A stretch of 64,000 bases of DNA from Rhynchopus sp. YZ270_cl-10 (GCA_964035575.1 OZ037882.1:372001-436000); one strand, 5' to 3'; shown: positions 52,177-63,429, counted from the first letter of the stretch. Program-made: numbers and translations. Notes: generated by a model not told the origin, from the sequence alone.

Positions 52177-53256
52177 TCAATAGGGGTATAGATGCCTGGA
52201 CATAATGACGTCACTTTCTGACGACTCAAACAGAACCACACGTGAACACGGCGATATCACAAACGCATTGAAGCTGCTCGGTATCACACGCACACAGGAC
52301 ATGGTCGCCACGTCATACTGGTGCAGTGAAGATCCTTCTCTCATGTGTTCACTCTCAAACTGGATTATGACGTACTTCCCACACGGGGTGAACTCAACGC
52401 CAGAGATTCGAGTCGGCACAGTCTCACAGCTGCCAAGAGCCGCACCACTCCAGTCATAGAGCTGCACTGCGTCAGAGTTCATCACAGCAAAGACAGAGGC
52501 AGATCGTGAAAGCGACACGTGGAGTCCATCCGTCGGCACCACCACCACAGCTTCACCTGAGTTCACATCCCACAGAGACGCATTCTCCCCATCAGAGGTG
52601 ATCACCCACCCGCCACAGTGCGACATCGCCACACCAGCACACCCCTCGTGTGAGAGAGAGCGGAGCAACGTCAAGTCTCCGTCATACACAGAGACACCAC
52701 CGCGAGAGACAACAACAGTGCCACGTGCAAGTCTTTCTTGCGAGGGTAGGTCGATTTCGCGGAGCACCTCCCCTCCCGGAAGCGCAATCACGCAAATGCG
52801 GTCCTCGCACACCACGTTGCAGCGTGTCTTGCATCGTGAGATATCAACTGGACCCAGCCCAACGTATTTACTTTCAAACGTGAAGGCAGTCTCGAAAGTT
52901 TCTGTGTCGAAGCCAACGTAGGTAGTTTTGCCTTTGTGTGTATTAATGTAGACACAGAGTGTTCCACAAGGAGACAACGATAAAGCACGCGAGTAGCCTT
53001 CAAAACTGTGCTCAGCAGGACACTTCATGTCGGCATAACAAGCAGCAAGCACAACCTGCGTTCCTGCATCAAACGCAGTGTCCTGCAGACGGCACGTCCC
53101 CTCCACCACCTCAGTGCCGATGCGCATCTGAACAGACGCAGGCGAGACAGCAAGCGCCCTGCACGCAACCTCCTTTGCCGCTGCAGCATCCGCCTCGCAC
53201 GGCACCTCCACTGTCGCAGTCACGCCTGACTCTTCCAGCACAAAGGTCACATCCAT
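52177..53256 (-). CDS. Ubiquitin-like plus beta-propeller protein, copy 4
   Basis: The product is 359 residues and comes from the first unit of the array in the transcription direction. The N-terminal 85 residues are identical to copies 2 and 3. The variable windows read GYSRAL, YINTHKG, LPSQERLA, SHEGCAGVA, ETVPTRISG, QFESEHMREG and SFNAF. Several windows match one neighbour while others match a different one (QFESE is shared with copy 3, PTRIS with copy 2, HMREG with copy 1). This mosaic pattern suggests gene conversion or recombination among copies. Confidence 0.8.
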   Translation of the reverse strand: MDVTFVLEESGVTATVEVPCEADAAAAKEVACRALAVSPASVQMRIGTEVVEGTCRLQDTAFDAGTQVVLAACYADMKCPAEHSFEGYSRALSLSPCGTLCVYINTHKGKTTYVGFDTETFETAFTFESKYVGLGPVDISRCKTRCNVVCEDRICVIALPGGEVLREIDLPSQERLARGTVVVSRGGVSVYDGDLTLLRSLSHEGCAGVAMSHCGGWVITSDGENASLWDVNSGEAVVVVPTDGLHVSLSRSASVFAVMNSDAVQLYDWSGAALGSCETVPTRISGVEFTPCGKYVIIQFESEHMREGSSLHQYDVATMSCVRVIPSSFNAFVISPCSRVVLFESSESDVIMSRHLYPY

Positions 53257-53393
53257 TGTTGTACCCTTATCCTTCCCGTTGTATTACACTGCACTGTGTT
53301 GGGGTATGTTGGGGTTAACAGTGGAAGGGGGGAGGGTGTGACGAGAGACTGTTCCATTTTCTATTGAAACCTTGGTTTGTATTCAGTGCAGAC

Positions 53394-55360
53394 ACCCCTC
53401 CGAGGGTGGGCTCCGTTCCACTATACACTATTGCGATGCCAGAGTCACTCCCCATGTAATACGGACACAAAAAAAAATGTGATACAATGGTGCTCCGGGC
53501 GGGGTCGATATCGACAGGTAGCTGACCGATTTTCGAAAGCACCAGATAACCCTAAACCTCAAGAAAAGAACATTGAACGTTGATACAGTAAAAACAACAA
53601 CAACAACAACACCAACAAAAAGAGTATAGAAATGTGCTAAATCGCAGCTCGGTCGAGAAGAAAAAAAAAAATCAGCCCAATAAAGACTCGAAATTGTTCA
53701 GAGCCGATTACATTGGATGGTAGACTGTTGATGGTCAGTTCACCGTGTGGCGGGTTTCTTGCCCCGTCCCCTTTTCCGAACACAGAAACATCGAAAAAGG
53801 ACAAGAACCCAAAAAAAAAACAAAACAAAACAAAAAAATGTGTGTGCACGATGATCAACCCCTAGTGTTGAGTTCACTGATCATCACAATCGTTTTAGGG
53901 GGTCGGCAAAAAAATAGAATCTGACTTGATGTGACAAACAAAGAGTAGTTGAAATGTGCTGAAACACATCTCAGTGGAGCTCATGCAAAGGGGTGGGACG
54001 TGGGTGTTCCGTAGCGTAAGAGATCGGAGAAACAAATAAAGAATGGTTATTGGCGCTTCTGACGACCCATATTGCGTACTTATTGCGTAGTTGTTGCGCA
54101 GTTTTTGTCCACAAAACCAAAAAATACAGCGAACCCTTTTTTTGCGTACTTCTTGCGTAATTGTCGCGTGCTTCGTTTTTTTTGGATTTGTGGGGTACCA
54201 GTTATTGATGCAGGCACCTCAACCCACCACCAACTGAATACCATTACCGCCCACTCACGATGATTATGGCAGGCACGTCACGCTTACATCGATTCTATTT
54301 CCGCTTCGCCAAAATATGCTTGGTATAAAAAATAATCATAAAATTTATTTTCAAAAAAATAATAAAAAACGAACAGAAAAGAGAAGTTGAAAAAAAATAC
54401 CCAAAAAAAAAAGCTAGCCTGGAGTTCCATTGATCCCGTTTTTGTTCACTTGATTTGAGAAGCAACGGGAGGAGAGAGAATTAATGGAAAGCCACGAAAA
54501 CATGGTAGATAGGTGGCGAGGGGTGGAAGGTGATGACTACGGTGCACACCCACTGTTGCATGTAGCAACGGTGAAGGGGGGGGGTGATTCTGATTCGTAC
54601 TTCTTGAGCACTTTTTGCACCCCCATTCAGCTACACCATCAACACTGTTCTTTTTTGAAAACTTGGTTGTATTAGTGTAGACACCCGAGGATGAACTCCA
54701 CTCCTCCATCAACACTTTTCTTTTTTTATATATTTTGAACACTCGATCCATCACCCACAACAAAAAGTAACACATATTCACAAATTGAAATTAACAGTGA
54801 GTTGCAAACACAGAACACAAAGACATTTTTTTTGGTGAAAGACAAGGAAGACACCAAATGATGAAACACAGACAGGCTTGTCGCTAAATCGAGAAGAGGG
54901 GGTCGGGGGACAAATTTCAAAATCGGGATGCATTTTTTTTTTACCCTGAGGAAGTGTTGGGGAGAATCCCCCTCGAAACCTTCGCCATTTGCATTTGCGA
55001 GCCGAACGCTCTTCGTGATGGGGTCAATTTGCCGAAATGGAGAAGTTCTTGGTTTTGGTCAAAATCCATGTAAGGTAAAGAGGGCCAAGGAGAAAGCAAA
55101 AGTCCAAAGATGTTCGAAAACGGTTTATTCACCTGCAATACCCGAGGGTACTGAATTAGCGACAAGCCTGCACACAAAACAAAACACAAAAAAATTGAAA
55201 AATGAACCCAAGCCATATACTTCGCCCACCCTCTTATAGAGTTTACTCGGGGATCTCTTTAACAAACCCCCCTCCAAAAAAAAACATGAAAGATAAACAT
55301 TCCTCACACACATTCGCAAGAAATCTCTACAACAACAACCTCTAAAACCTCTCCCACTCT
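53394..55360. other. Intergenic: F4, F7, F9, F10 modules, CAA repeat
   Basis: A module with CGGGCGGGGTCGATATCGAC (53490-53545) has a diverged partner at 58300-58390. A CAA repeat lies at 53590-53617, F4 at 53618-53660 and 53938-53993, F7 at 54196-54282, F9 at 54565-54645 and F10 at 54950-55140. No gene is seen. Confidence 0.55.
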
Positions 55361-56977
55361 CTAACACACCGTCACTCTCTCCTCACCAATCCCAAGCTCA
55401 GCGCAAAGGTCAACCACTGCCTTGTTGAACCCTGGAGGGCCACACACCACGGCATCTGTGTTGTCGTATCCCTTCTCTTTGCCGACTGCGTTCTGTACCA
55501 GGTCTAATGAGACCCGCCCCTCCGCTGTGTGCAGTGTGTCCTCCAACGGAGCGCTCTCCACCGCCAAGGAGAGAGACTGCAGGACTGTCGGATGTGCTTT
55601 ACGCAGGGCGGTCAGCTCCTCCCTCAGGAGAATGTCCTGCTCCGCTTTGTTAGCAAAGAAGACGTGCACATCTGGCACCTTCCCTGCCTCCTGCGCAGCC
55701 GCAACGAGGACCTGATAGACCGGGGTAATCCCAGACCCTGCAGCAAAGAGCAGCAACCTCTCCGCCCCTTTCCTGTCCACCCAACTGTACTCTCCAGGGT
55801 TGGGTCCGCGGATTTTGAGAATTTCTCCTGCGGCGCGTGATGTGACGTACGGAGAGACACGCCCAATGTCAAGCCTTTTCACCAAAAAAACGATTTCCCC
55901 GGTCTTCGGGTTGTACGACAGCGGGGTGTATCCGCGGGAGCGCCCTTCTGCGTTTTTCACCGAGAAATGAGAGGTGGCGTGCATGACCTCTTCGTCCTCT
56001 CCCTCAACACTTCTCTTTGCGGTCACGATGTAGCTGTCATGGTTGTACGGCTTGGTGGACAGAACCGTGTAGTCTCTATAGTTCTGCTGTGTCGAAGGGC
56101 GTGACCCGCACTTCGCCTCCACATGAGACCCATCACAGAACATTCCATTCTTCGAGAGACGGCAGCCACAGAACGCATACGTCTTGCTCTCCTCCGCCCT
56201 GAAGCGTGCCGGGAGAAACTCCGTCCCCTTCTCCTCATTGATCGCCCGATGCACCCCATCACAAAACGGCTGATTCTGCGAATACCCACAGGTACAATAC
56301 GCCACTTGCTGCCCTGCCTCCAAATCCACCAGCACCGGGCCTGCACTGTGCACCCTCGCTGCAGGGGTCGCCCTAACCTCTGTCCTCAACGAATTGTGCG
56401 TTCCATCGCAGGTCACCCCATTCTGTGTCTGCCTGCATCCACAGAAATACGTTGTCTCCGCCTCAGCCGTGAACAACGTTGGTTTAAACGCACTTCCAAG
56501 AACGGTGTTCGCATCCCGATGTGTCCCATCACAGAACGGCTGGTTTTGCGTCAATCCACAGGTACAGTACGCATAGGTCTCCCCCACCACTGTCACCGAT
56601 GCAACCGGACCAAGAGAATGAACATTGGCCACAGTTTTGCGTTCTTCTCCAAGACTGTTGTGCGCGCCGTCACAGTGGGGTGGGTTTGCTGTCTGTTTGC
56701 AACCACAGAGGAATTGTGGATCCTCCGACGACGGAATCGCAGCCGGCGCAAAAGAGGTGCCTAGCACCTCATTGACCTTGTGGTGCCGGCCGTCGCAAAA
56801 GGGTTGGGACCCGCTGTAGCCACACCTGCACCACATCTTCTCTGCAGTGCCCGACACCACAACCTTCAACGGGGAGCGCTGTGCCACTGCTGGGTCCTGC
56901 ATAGAACTGCTTGCGGTGGTAGATACATAGGCAAGGGAACCTCCCTTCGAAAACGACTTAAGCAGAAAACGCTTCAT
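55361..56977 (-). CDS. Fusion of six CDGSH iron-sulfur motifs with a cytochrome b5 reductase-like domain
   Basis: This single exon encodes 538 residues. The N-terminus (MKRFLLKSFSKGGSLAYVST) looks like a mitochondrial import signal. Six C-x-C-x8-C-x3-H (CDGSH) motifs follow, with ligands C50/C52/C61/H65, C91/C93/C102/H106, C138/C140/C149/H153, C179/C181/C190/H194, C228/C230/C239/H243 and C270/C272/C281/H285. Odd and even motifs differ (CRCGYSGSQPFCDG against CGCKQTANPPHCDG), so they form three tandem pairs. Residues ~300-538 are a ferredoxin-reductase/cytochrome b5 reductase fold: RGYTPLS (348-354, FAD), AGSGITPVYQ (413-422, nicotinamide nucleotide) and CGPPGF (512-517). All ligand residues are present. 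The inferred role is electron transfer from NAD(P)H through FAD to 2Fe-2S centres in mitochondria. A TTTTTCCCCAG site lies 24 nt upstream of the ATG. Confidence 0.92.
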   Translation of the reverse strand: MKRFLLKSFSKGGSLAYVSTTASSSMQDPAVAQRSPLKVVVSGTAEKMWCRCGYSGSQPFCDGRHHKVNEVLGTSFAPAAIPSSEDPQFLCGCKQTANPPHCDGAHNSLGEERKTVANVHSLGPVASVTVVGETYAYCTCGLTQNQPFCDGTHRDANTVLGSAFKPTLFTAEAETTYFCGCRQTQNGVTCDGTHNSLRTEVRATPAARVHSAGPVLVDLEAGQQVAYCTCGYSQNQPFCDGVHRAINEEKGTEFLPARFRAEESKTYAFCGCRLSKNGMFCDGSHVEAKCGSRPSTQQNYRDYTVLSTKPYNHDSYIVTAKRSVEGEDEEVMHATSHFSVKNAEGRSRGYTPLSYNPKTGEIVFLVKRLDIGRVSPYVTSRAAGEILKIRGPNPGEYSWVDRKGAERLLLFAAGSGITPVYQVLVAAAQEAGKVPDVHVFFANKAEQDILLREELTALRKAHPTVLQSLSLAVESAPLEDTLHTAEGRVSLDLVQNAVGKEKGYDNTDAVVCGPPGFNKAVVDLCAELGIGEERVTVC

Positions 56978-58564
56978 TTTATATGCCGTTTTGTTTTTTT
57001 CCTGGGGAAAAAAAAAATGTAGTGTAGTCAGCGTCACGCCTACCTCGGTAGGTTACAGTGGGGAAAAGAAAATATAAGGGGACGAAAAAGGAGGAGGAGG
57101 AGGGGAGGAGGGGAGGAGGGGAGGAGGGGAGGAGAGGGGGAAAAAAAGATGAGTTGAAAAGGTGTAACTTTTTTTTTTGTTGTGTCGACAAATCACCTGG
57201 CTGGTGGATTCTGTACTCAAAATGTCGTCCTCGAAGGCTTGAAGGAATTGTACTTTAAAGATAGAGACGAAAGTCATCCTCAATTTTTTTTTGTAGTGTC
57301 GAACAATCGTCTCAGAACTCACTAATAGGGTCTGTACTCAATGTTGGTCGAAGCCTTTTTGTACGGAAGGACTTTTTTTCTTCGATGAAGGTCTCTTTTT
57401 TAATCTTTGTCTTCAATTTTTGGTGTTCTCCGGGGTTTTGATCACCCCTCAAAAACTTATAACGTTGATGAATGTGCTTTTCTCTCTATGTCTTCTCTGC
57501 ACCACACATAAAGAGTTTCGTATATTTTTACAGGAATAATGACGCGGTATCATCTTATCAGCTTCGAAGGTAATGGTAGAGGCGTCGTGTCTTCATGTTG
57601 CTGTGGAAGATGCAAGACACAAGAAGATGTTGCACGCCACACACAACGACGCGATGCTAACACATGAGCGTACAGTGGGGGTACTGCAAGCCTTCTTCTT
57701 ACTATGGTACAGCAATGATTTTTTTTTCTTCTTTTCTTTTCTTCTGAAATCTTGGTTTTGTATAGTGAAAGACACCTAAGAGAATGAAATACACTATACT
57801 ATTTTGTGAAGTTGAAATATTAAAATGCTTCGCATGCATACACATACCAGGGAAAAGTGCTAAAAGAAAATCTAAAAAAAAAAAGCAAAGAAAATAGCAG
57901 CTGCAAAAAAAGGGGAAAATGAAATCATTCCAAAAGGTGTGTTTGGAGCAACACACAAACATTGATTTTTTTTTACAACATGATTCACCACCCTCATTCG
58001 GTATCGGGGGGAAAACAACGCTGTCATTTTTTTTTTTTTTATCAGATGACCCACCATAAGCCTCTCATTGCTTATCCACCAAATTAGATAAAGAACGTCA
58101 CAAAAAGCGCTGTTTTTTTTCTCTCTCTGGAACTTCGCCTTTTTTGCCTCTTCTTTACCAAGGGAGAAAGTACTAAGATACGGTGGGAAAAAAAAAAATG
58201 CAAACCTTCTTCTACAGGGAACCATACCCAATCACCTCACCCCCCTCCCCACAATACACAATACACCTCAGAAACTCCTACAACTTTTTCAAGAAGACAT
58301 GCGTCATTGGTGCCTCGGGAGGGGTCGATGTTTTTTGACAGGTCGCTGACAGGTGTCGTTGCCTGACTTCCGAAAGCATCAGTCATCAATGCTGAGAGGT
58401 CTCCCTCTCTCCCTTCTCTCTCGCTTCACCCTCCCGCTTCCACTCTATAGAACAGAGACTGCGGAGGGGGGGGGTGGATTTATCCCCCCAAAAAGGGGTA
58501 TAGTTTAGGTCCACCTTGGTTTTTTTTTTTGGCTCCTCTCGTTAGATTGAGCTCTTTTGCTGTT
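56978..58564. other. Intergenic: purine tract and a direct repeat
   Basis: 57085-57140 is a GGAGG-type purine run. A ~115-bp stretch around TCTGTACTCAA and TCGAAG is repeated (57176-57275 and 57292-57370). F1 lies at 58037-58082. Nothing else is recognisable. Confidence 0.5.
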
Positions 58565-58864
58565 TCATTTTGCGTTGTCCAGCGCCTCTATGATCTGCGC
58601 ATTAATTTCATTCACGACACTGCGGGGAAGCAGGCTGTGTGCCGCAGGGGTCGCAGTGTCCAGCACCTCGGAGAGGACCAGAGGGCTGCCCTGCACGATC
58701 CTCCGCTCCACAGCGTCGTTCACAGTGTCCGCGACCGCGTCCTCCCACCCCGTATGCGAGAGACGTGCCCGCAGTGCCTGTACAAGCTCCTCCACACGAC
58801 GCTCTCCCAGCACTGCAACTACTTCCGCCTCGCGGCTTACGGTAGAAGGGTTCGTATGGTCCAT
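58565..58864 (-). CDS. ENY2: ENY2/Sus1-like transcription and mRNA export factor
   Basis: The product is 99 residues, the usual family length (about 95-105). The core matches the e(y)2/Sus1 pattern: GERRVEELVQALRARLSHTG followed by WED, an alternating amphipathic helix, VLSEVLDTATPAAHSLLP, then SVVNEINAQI. ENY2 is an all-helical subunit of the SAGA deubiquitinase module and of the TREX-2 complex, linking transcription to mRNA export in the nucleus. A pyrimidine-rich tract ending CCTCCACAG lies 17 nt before the ATG and is one of the clearest acceptor-like sites in the window. An F6 repeat begins ~70 bp upstream, as it does upstream of the desaturase. Confidence 0.85.
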   Translation of the reverse strand: MDHTNPSTVSREAEVVAVLGERRVEELVQALRARLSHTGWEDAVADTVNDAVERRIVQGSPLVLSEVLDTATPAAHSLLPRSVVNEINAQIIEALDNAK

Positions 58865-61800
58865 GACCGCCTTGTGTGATGTCTGTGGAGGGAGGTAGGG
58901 AAGGGGAGGAAGGGAGGGAGGGAGGGGGAGAGGGCAGTGTTGGTTTAGTACAGCACCCCAAAAGGGTTTAGTATAGGATTAATACGGTTTATGGTGTGCT
59001 GTGGGGGAGGCGCAAAAAAGTGCGCAAGAAGTGCGAATCAGCCCTCAATTTTTTTGTGCATGAAGAAAAAGTACGCAAAAAGTGCGAATCAACCCCCCCT
59101 TCAGCCCAGTTTAGTACAGTTTAGTACAGGTTTAATACACCTGTTTGTAAACATCCTTGTATTATACCTGTCAACACTGGGGAGAGGGGGGAACGTTTTC
59201 GTCAAGGTTGCAAAGGGGGGGAGAGAGTTATTTAAAATGAAAAGGAAGGGGAAGGGAGGGGGGAGGTGCACGAATGCGGTAGTTGTTTTTTTTCTTTTGT
59301 GGTTCTTGTTTTTTGTTTGTATTTGTTTTGTTTGCTTTGCCGGAAGAGGGGAGCGGAAATGAAGGGGAGAAAAATATGAACATGGTACATTCGTGGGAGA
59401 GACTTCGTGAACGAAAGAAGAGATTTTTTTTTTTTTTTTTGTAATTTGTTGATTTTAGTGTAGCCGCCATTCAAGACGGGTCTTCACAAAATCCAGAGAA
59501 AAGAAAAAAATGTGTTGTGTGGTATTGGCTTTTGAAAGGGTTTTGTTTTTGCTTTTTTTTGTTTATTTGTTTATCGAAAAATGCAATCGCCCCATCAAAA
59601 GAGAGGTGATTGCTCAAAATGTCACATTCTTGGAAAAGGCTAGGGACTTTGTTTGTTTGCATTTGTTCGTTTTGTCAGAAGATTTGATAAATTCGAGAGA
59701 CTAAAAAAAAAAACTAAAAAATGGCATCATAAAAAAGTGCACGCAGAAAGATGATAGCCATTACAACAAAAAAAATGAAGAAAGAAGAAGGAAAAAAAAA
59801 TACTAATAAATATTAAATTGCATATCGGACAATAATTTTACGCACATCTTTTTAATAAAAAAAGATCAAAACTGGTTTGTTTTTGTTTTTTGTTTTTTTG
59901 TTTTTTTGCTTTTTTGGAAGAAAAGACTCTTGGTCTCTCATTTTTATTGGCGTACTTTTTTGTAGTTTTTTTAATACTTTTTTTTTTGCTTTAGTTCATC
60001 CCATTCAACTTCACTGTAACCTACCACGTAGACGTGACACAACTTGCCAATATCCTGAACAAACCTTACGATACGTTCATTGAATTGCTAAACGACAATT
60101 GTTTTTGACAAACTGAGCTACGCACACGAACCTTACCTTTTTTTTCGGAGGGTTTTCTGGTTTTATAAAGTGAAGTTGAATGGGCTAAGAGCCTTACGGA
60201 TGTTGTTTTCAAAAAAACACCCTTTTTAGGGGGTGATAGCGAGCAAAGGGTATACTATACTATACACCCAAGTCTTGCTGCGAATATGATGGTGACTAAA
60301 TCTGTAAACGGAGGATCTATTCTCTGTGACAGATGAGAAAAAAGACAAAAAAAAAAAAACTTTGTAAAATTGCAGGTGTTTATTTTTTGTTGTTGAGGTA
60401 CTACCCCCCAAAAAAAAAACACAGTTTTCCTCTGTTTTTTGGTGAACTACGTTTTTAAAGGAATGAGCAAAAAGCAGAAAAAAAAAATCGTTGTACTGTG
60501 CAAAAAGAAGAGCTTTGAAAAAGAATGCACTGTTCTCCTGTGTACACAGGAGAGTTTTTTTTTTTCAAACGAGAGGACGACACACACACACACACACCCA
60601 CAGTGTGCACACCAGGGGAACCACCAGTAGAACTACTAGGTGAACCACTAGTCGCAACGATTATAGTACTAAACCAGTAGTGCGCAGAATGTGTCACACT
60701 ACTAATCGTAAAACACCTAATCATGTGGACTAGTAGTTAGCAGCATCATTTAGTATTCCCCCTGACTACCCTAACGTAAATGAAACTGGGGAGGGAGGGG
60801 AGGGAACTGGGAAGTTCTTATAGACGATACTTAAGCAATTATTGCTTAGTGACTTTCGGTTGAAAAATGGAAAGGAAAAAAATAAACTGGTGACGGTTTT
60901 TTTGACAATGTGCATGAGGTTTGCATGATACCCCTTGTAGGTTCAGGGCACGTGAACTTAGAACGTGAACCCGATTGATACCTGGCTGTGGCAAAATAAA
61001 AGAAAAAACTAAAGACAAAAAAATGTTTGAAAAGAAAGGTTTATAAGATGAACCAAAGCCCCAGTTTTATTTTTAATAAAAAACTGGGGGAGAGAGTTGC
61101 AGTTGCGAGTTGTTCGAAGGCAAAAAGATTTGTGTGGTGTGCTGAAAGTCTTAACAAAGTCTTATACGGTGTACACCTCCTATTCTCGGCTTTCGACTTT
61201 AAAAAAAAATAACCAGTAGAGCATCACATACAGAAAATATAAATCACGTTTTCAAAAAAAAAAAAAAAAATGACCATGTCCCTTTTAAACACACTCATTA
61301 AGGACAGAACACGGGGGTAATGCAGAGGCACACGGCAGGTGTTGTGCTGCAACGCGGTCAACTGTTTCACATGAAATAATTGTCATACAAAAAAAAAGAA
61401 AAAATCCGCGATGATAAACTGGGTTTCATACAAAAGAACAGCATCTGTAAAATGGAAAAAAAAAAAAAAAAGAGAAGTTGAAAGTGCAAACGCCCCACCG
61501 TACAATCGGCGGACGCAAGGGGAGGGGCACTGCTGAGAGAGAATTATTGAGATGAACGTTAATCCTCCCATAGTCTGGTCACCTTGAAAAAACGTATCAA
61601 TGAACGAGAGAGCAAACACTACACGCAAGAAAAAAGGCGAAGTTGTGGAGCATTTTCCACCAGCCCTCTCTCTCTCTCTCTTTCCCTTCTGCACGTCATC
61701 GATTTAAACACTTCATTTAAAAGCTTTATATGGTGTGGTCGGAACCAGACGGGAAAAGTACGGAAGACGTACAGAGAATTTTTTGTTCCGATTCACACCA

Positions 61801-63425
61801 ATTTATTTTCAGAAAAAAATCTTGATGAAAATTGAGGATCTTGACTTTTGTGTGAATAATAAAAGAACTGATGTAACAAAAAAACATGAAGAATAAAAAA
61901 AAAGACAAGATTACCCATACCGGGAAAAAAAGTACTGAACTCACAACAACCCCAAACCGATTTTTTTTCTTCTTTTCGCTGTTTGTTTTTTTTATAATTT
62001 GGTATCCAGAAAAGGATCCCCGAAGAATAATGGTGGTTACCGTTTTTGTTTTTGTTTTTGTTATTGTTTTTTGAGTTTTTTTTTTTTGTTTTTTTATAAA
62101 TTTGAAGAGAATCACTTTCACACCAGTTGGGTAGATCTGTGCTCAATGAGGTGCAGAAACCTCTCGTACACACATACATCCCATCTCAAAAAAATACACA
62201 AAAGAATGCAAAAAGAATGTGTTGAAATTTTCGAAAACTTTTCTTGTCGGTAAAAAGAAAAAAAATGACTATTTTTATTGTGAAGGAAGACACACAATAA
62301 AACATCTATAGTATACCCACCACCTCGGACTAGAAAGAAAAGAAAAAGAGGAGATGACAAATTGAAAGGCATGTGTTCGCAAAGATTAGACTCATATACT
62401 TTCAGTTCACAGAATTGAAAAGTATTTGAAAGGCTAAGATGAAACCCAAAGCCTCGTATAGTTGCTTCCCTTCTGGAGTCACTAACTTTAGAACAAAACC
62501 TCACAAATTTTTTTATCGTTTCTCAACTTTTTTTTTTACTTTTTTTTTGGTGGGGAAATACCATTCTATACATGGTATGCACAAAAGAAGAGCAGTTTGA
62601 CTTGAAAACGTCGTCAAACAAGAACCCGTTTTAAAGGGTGGGTTTGAAACGCAATAAAACGACACAACAAAACAGCCCGTTTCATTGTCCCCGTCAGCGG
62701 ACGCAGGCATAAATTATTATTTTTTTGTTTGATAAATTTGTTGGAGTAGCGGTTGTGTTGCCACAGTTGTGCAATCTCCACTTTCTTTTTCGTGTTTTTT
62801 TTTTAAAAATGAACGACACTACAAAAGAGATTATAATTGTTGTGGTGACTGAAAAAAAAAGAAGAAAAATTCAAAACTTGAAAAAACAAAATAAGAGAAA
62901 AGTACCTCAAAACGCCTCACCGTTCATCAGCGGGACGCAGGGGACACTGGTTCTCCGTGGGAGGTGCGTTCAACCCTAAGAGAACGATTCATTGACCATA
63001 CAAACACAAAATAATGTGATTTTTTTTTTTTCAACTTACCTTCCTTCACCCCCCTGTAAGGGCAACCGTAGGTGAAGTAAGGTATAGTATTGAAATCGAT
63101 GTGGGGGGGGAGTAAAGGGTCAATTTTACAAAACCAGATTTTGAGGAAAATTTTAGCCGAAAATGGGCCCCACGTATAAGCAACCGGGCTCATATTTCTC
63201 AAAATTTAAGTGGTCATAAAATTGTCCAATTTTCGAGATTGACCCCACCACTGCACGGGCGGAGCCCAAAAATGCAAATAAGGACCCTTTTTAATTTGTT
63301 CTCTTGAAATGTGTAATTTCATGTTTTCGCGAAAAAAATAACAACTGATCCTACAAGGGTTGAAGGAAGGTGGTTGAAAACAACAATAACAACAAGGACA
63401 AGTAATTGCTAAGAAAAAACGGGGT
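58865..63425. other. 4.5-kb gene-poor, AT-rich region
   Basis: F6 at 58937-59178 is interrupted by an F9-type piece (58990-59105, GTGCGCAAGAAGTGCGAATC). A CA repeat lies at 60582-60600, followed by 170 bp with several ACTAGT/CTACTAG-type short inverted motifs (60610-60770). F1 lies at 61037-61075, F3 at 61474-61535, 62686-62708 and 62903-62960, F5 at 62737-62785 and F10 at 63090-63310. Open frames here are rich in homopolymer-derived Phe/Lys and are not believed. Confidence 0.5.
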
Positions 63426-63429
63426 GTGC

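Larger units (their letters stand above)
47446..53393. repeat. Four ~1.5-kb tandem gene units
   Basis: Unit starts are at about 47446, 48950, 50448 and 51922, all head-to-tail. Each has a ~240-bp 3' flank starting GTACGCTTCCTTATGTAGGT, one coding region, and a ~130-bp 5' flank ending near TTCAGTGCAGAC. The third unit has a ~50-bp gap in the 3' flank. Flanks and the first ~85 codons are almost identical between units, and differences are concentrated in the rest of the coding region. Confidence 0.95.

Noticed and set aside
47446-53393. The tandem units as an assembly artefact
   Set aside because: The units differ by many clustered substitutions, a 10-codon insertion, a frameshift and a flank deletion, so they are distinct genomic copies.
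58608-58961. 117-residue minus-strand frame overlapping ENY2
   Set aside because: Out of frame with the clear ENY2 homologue, Gly/Ser/Pro-rich and without a family.
61726-62179. Two overlapping ~130-residue minus frames
   Set aside because: They are composed of Lys/Asn/Phe runs from homopolymers and have no domain.
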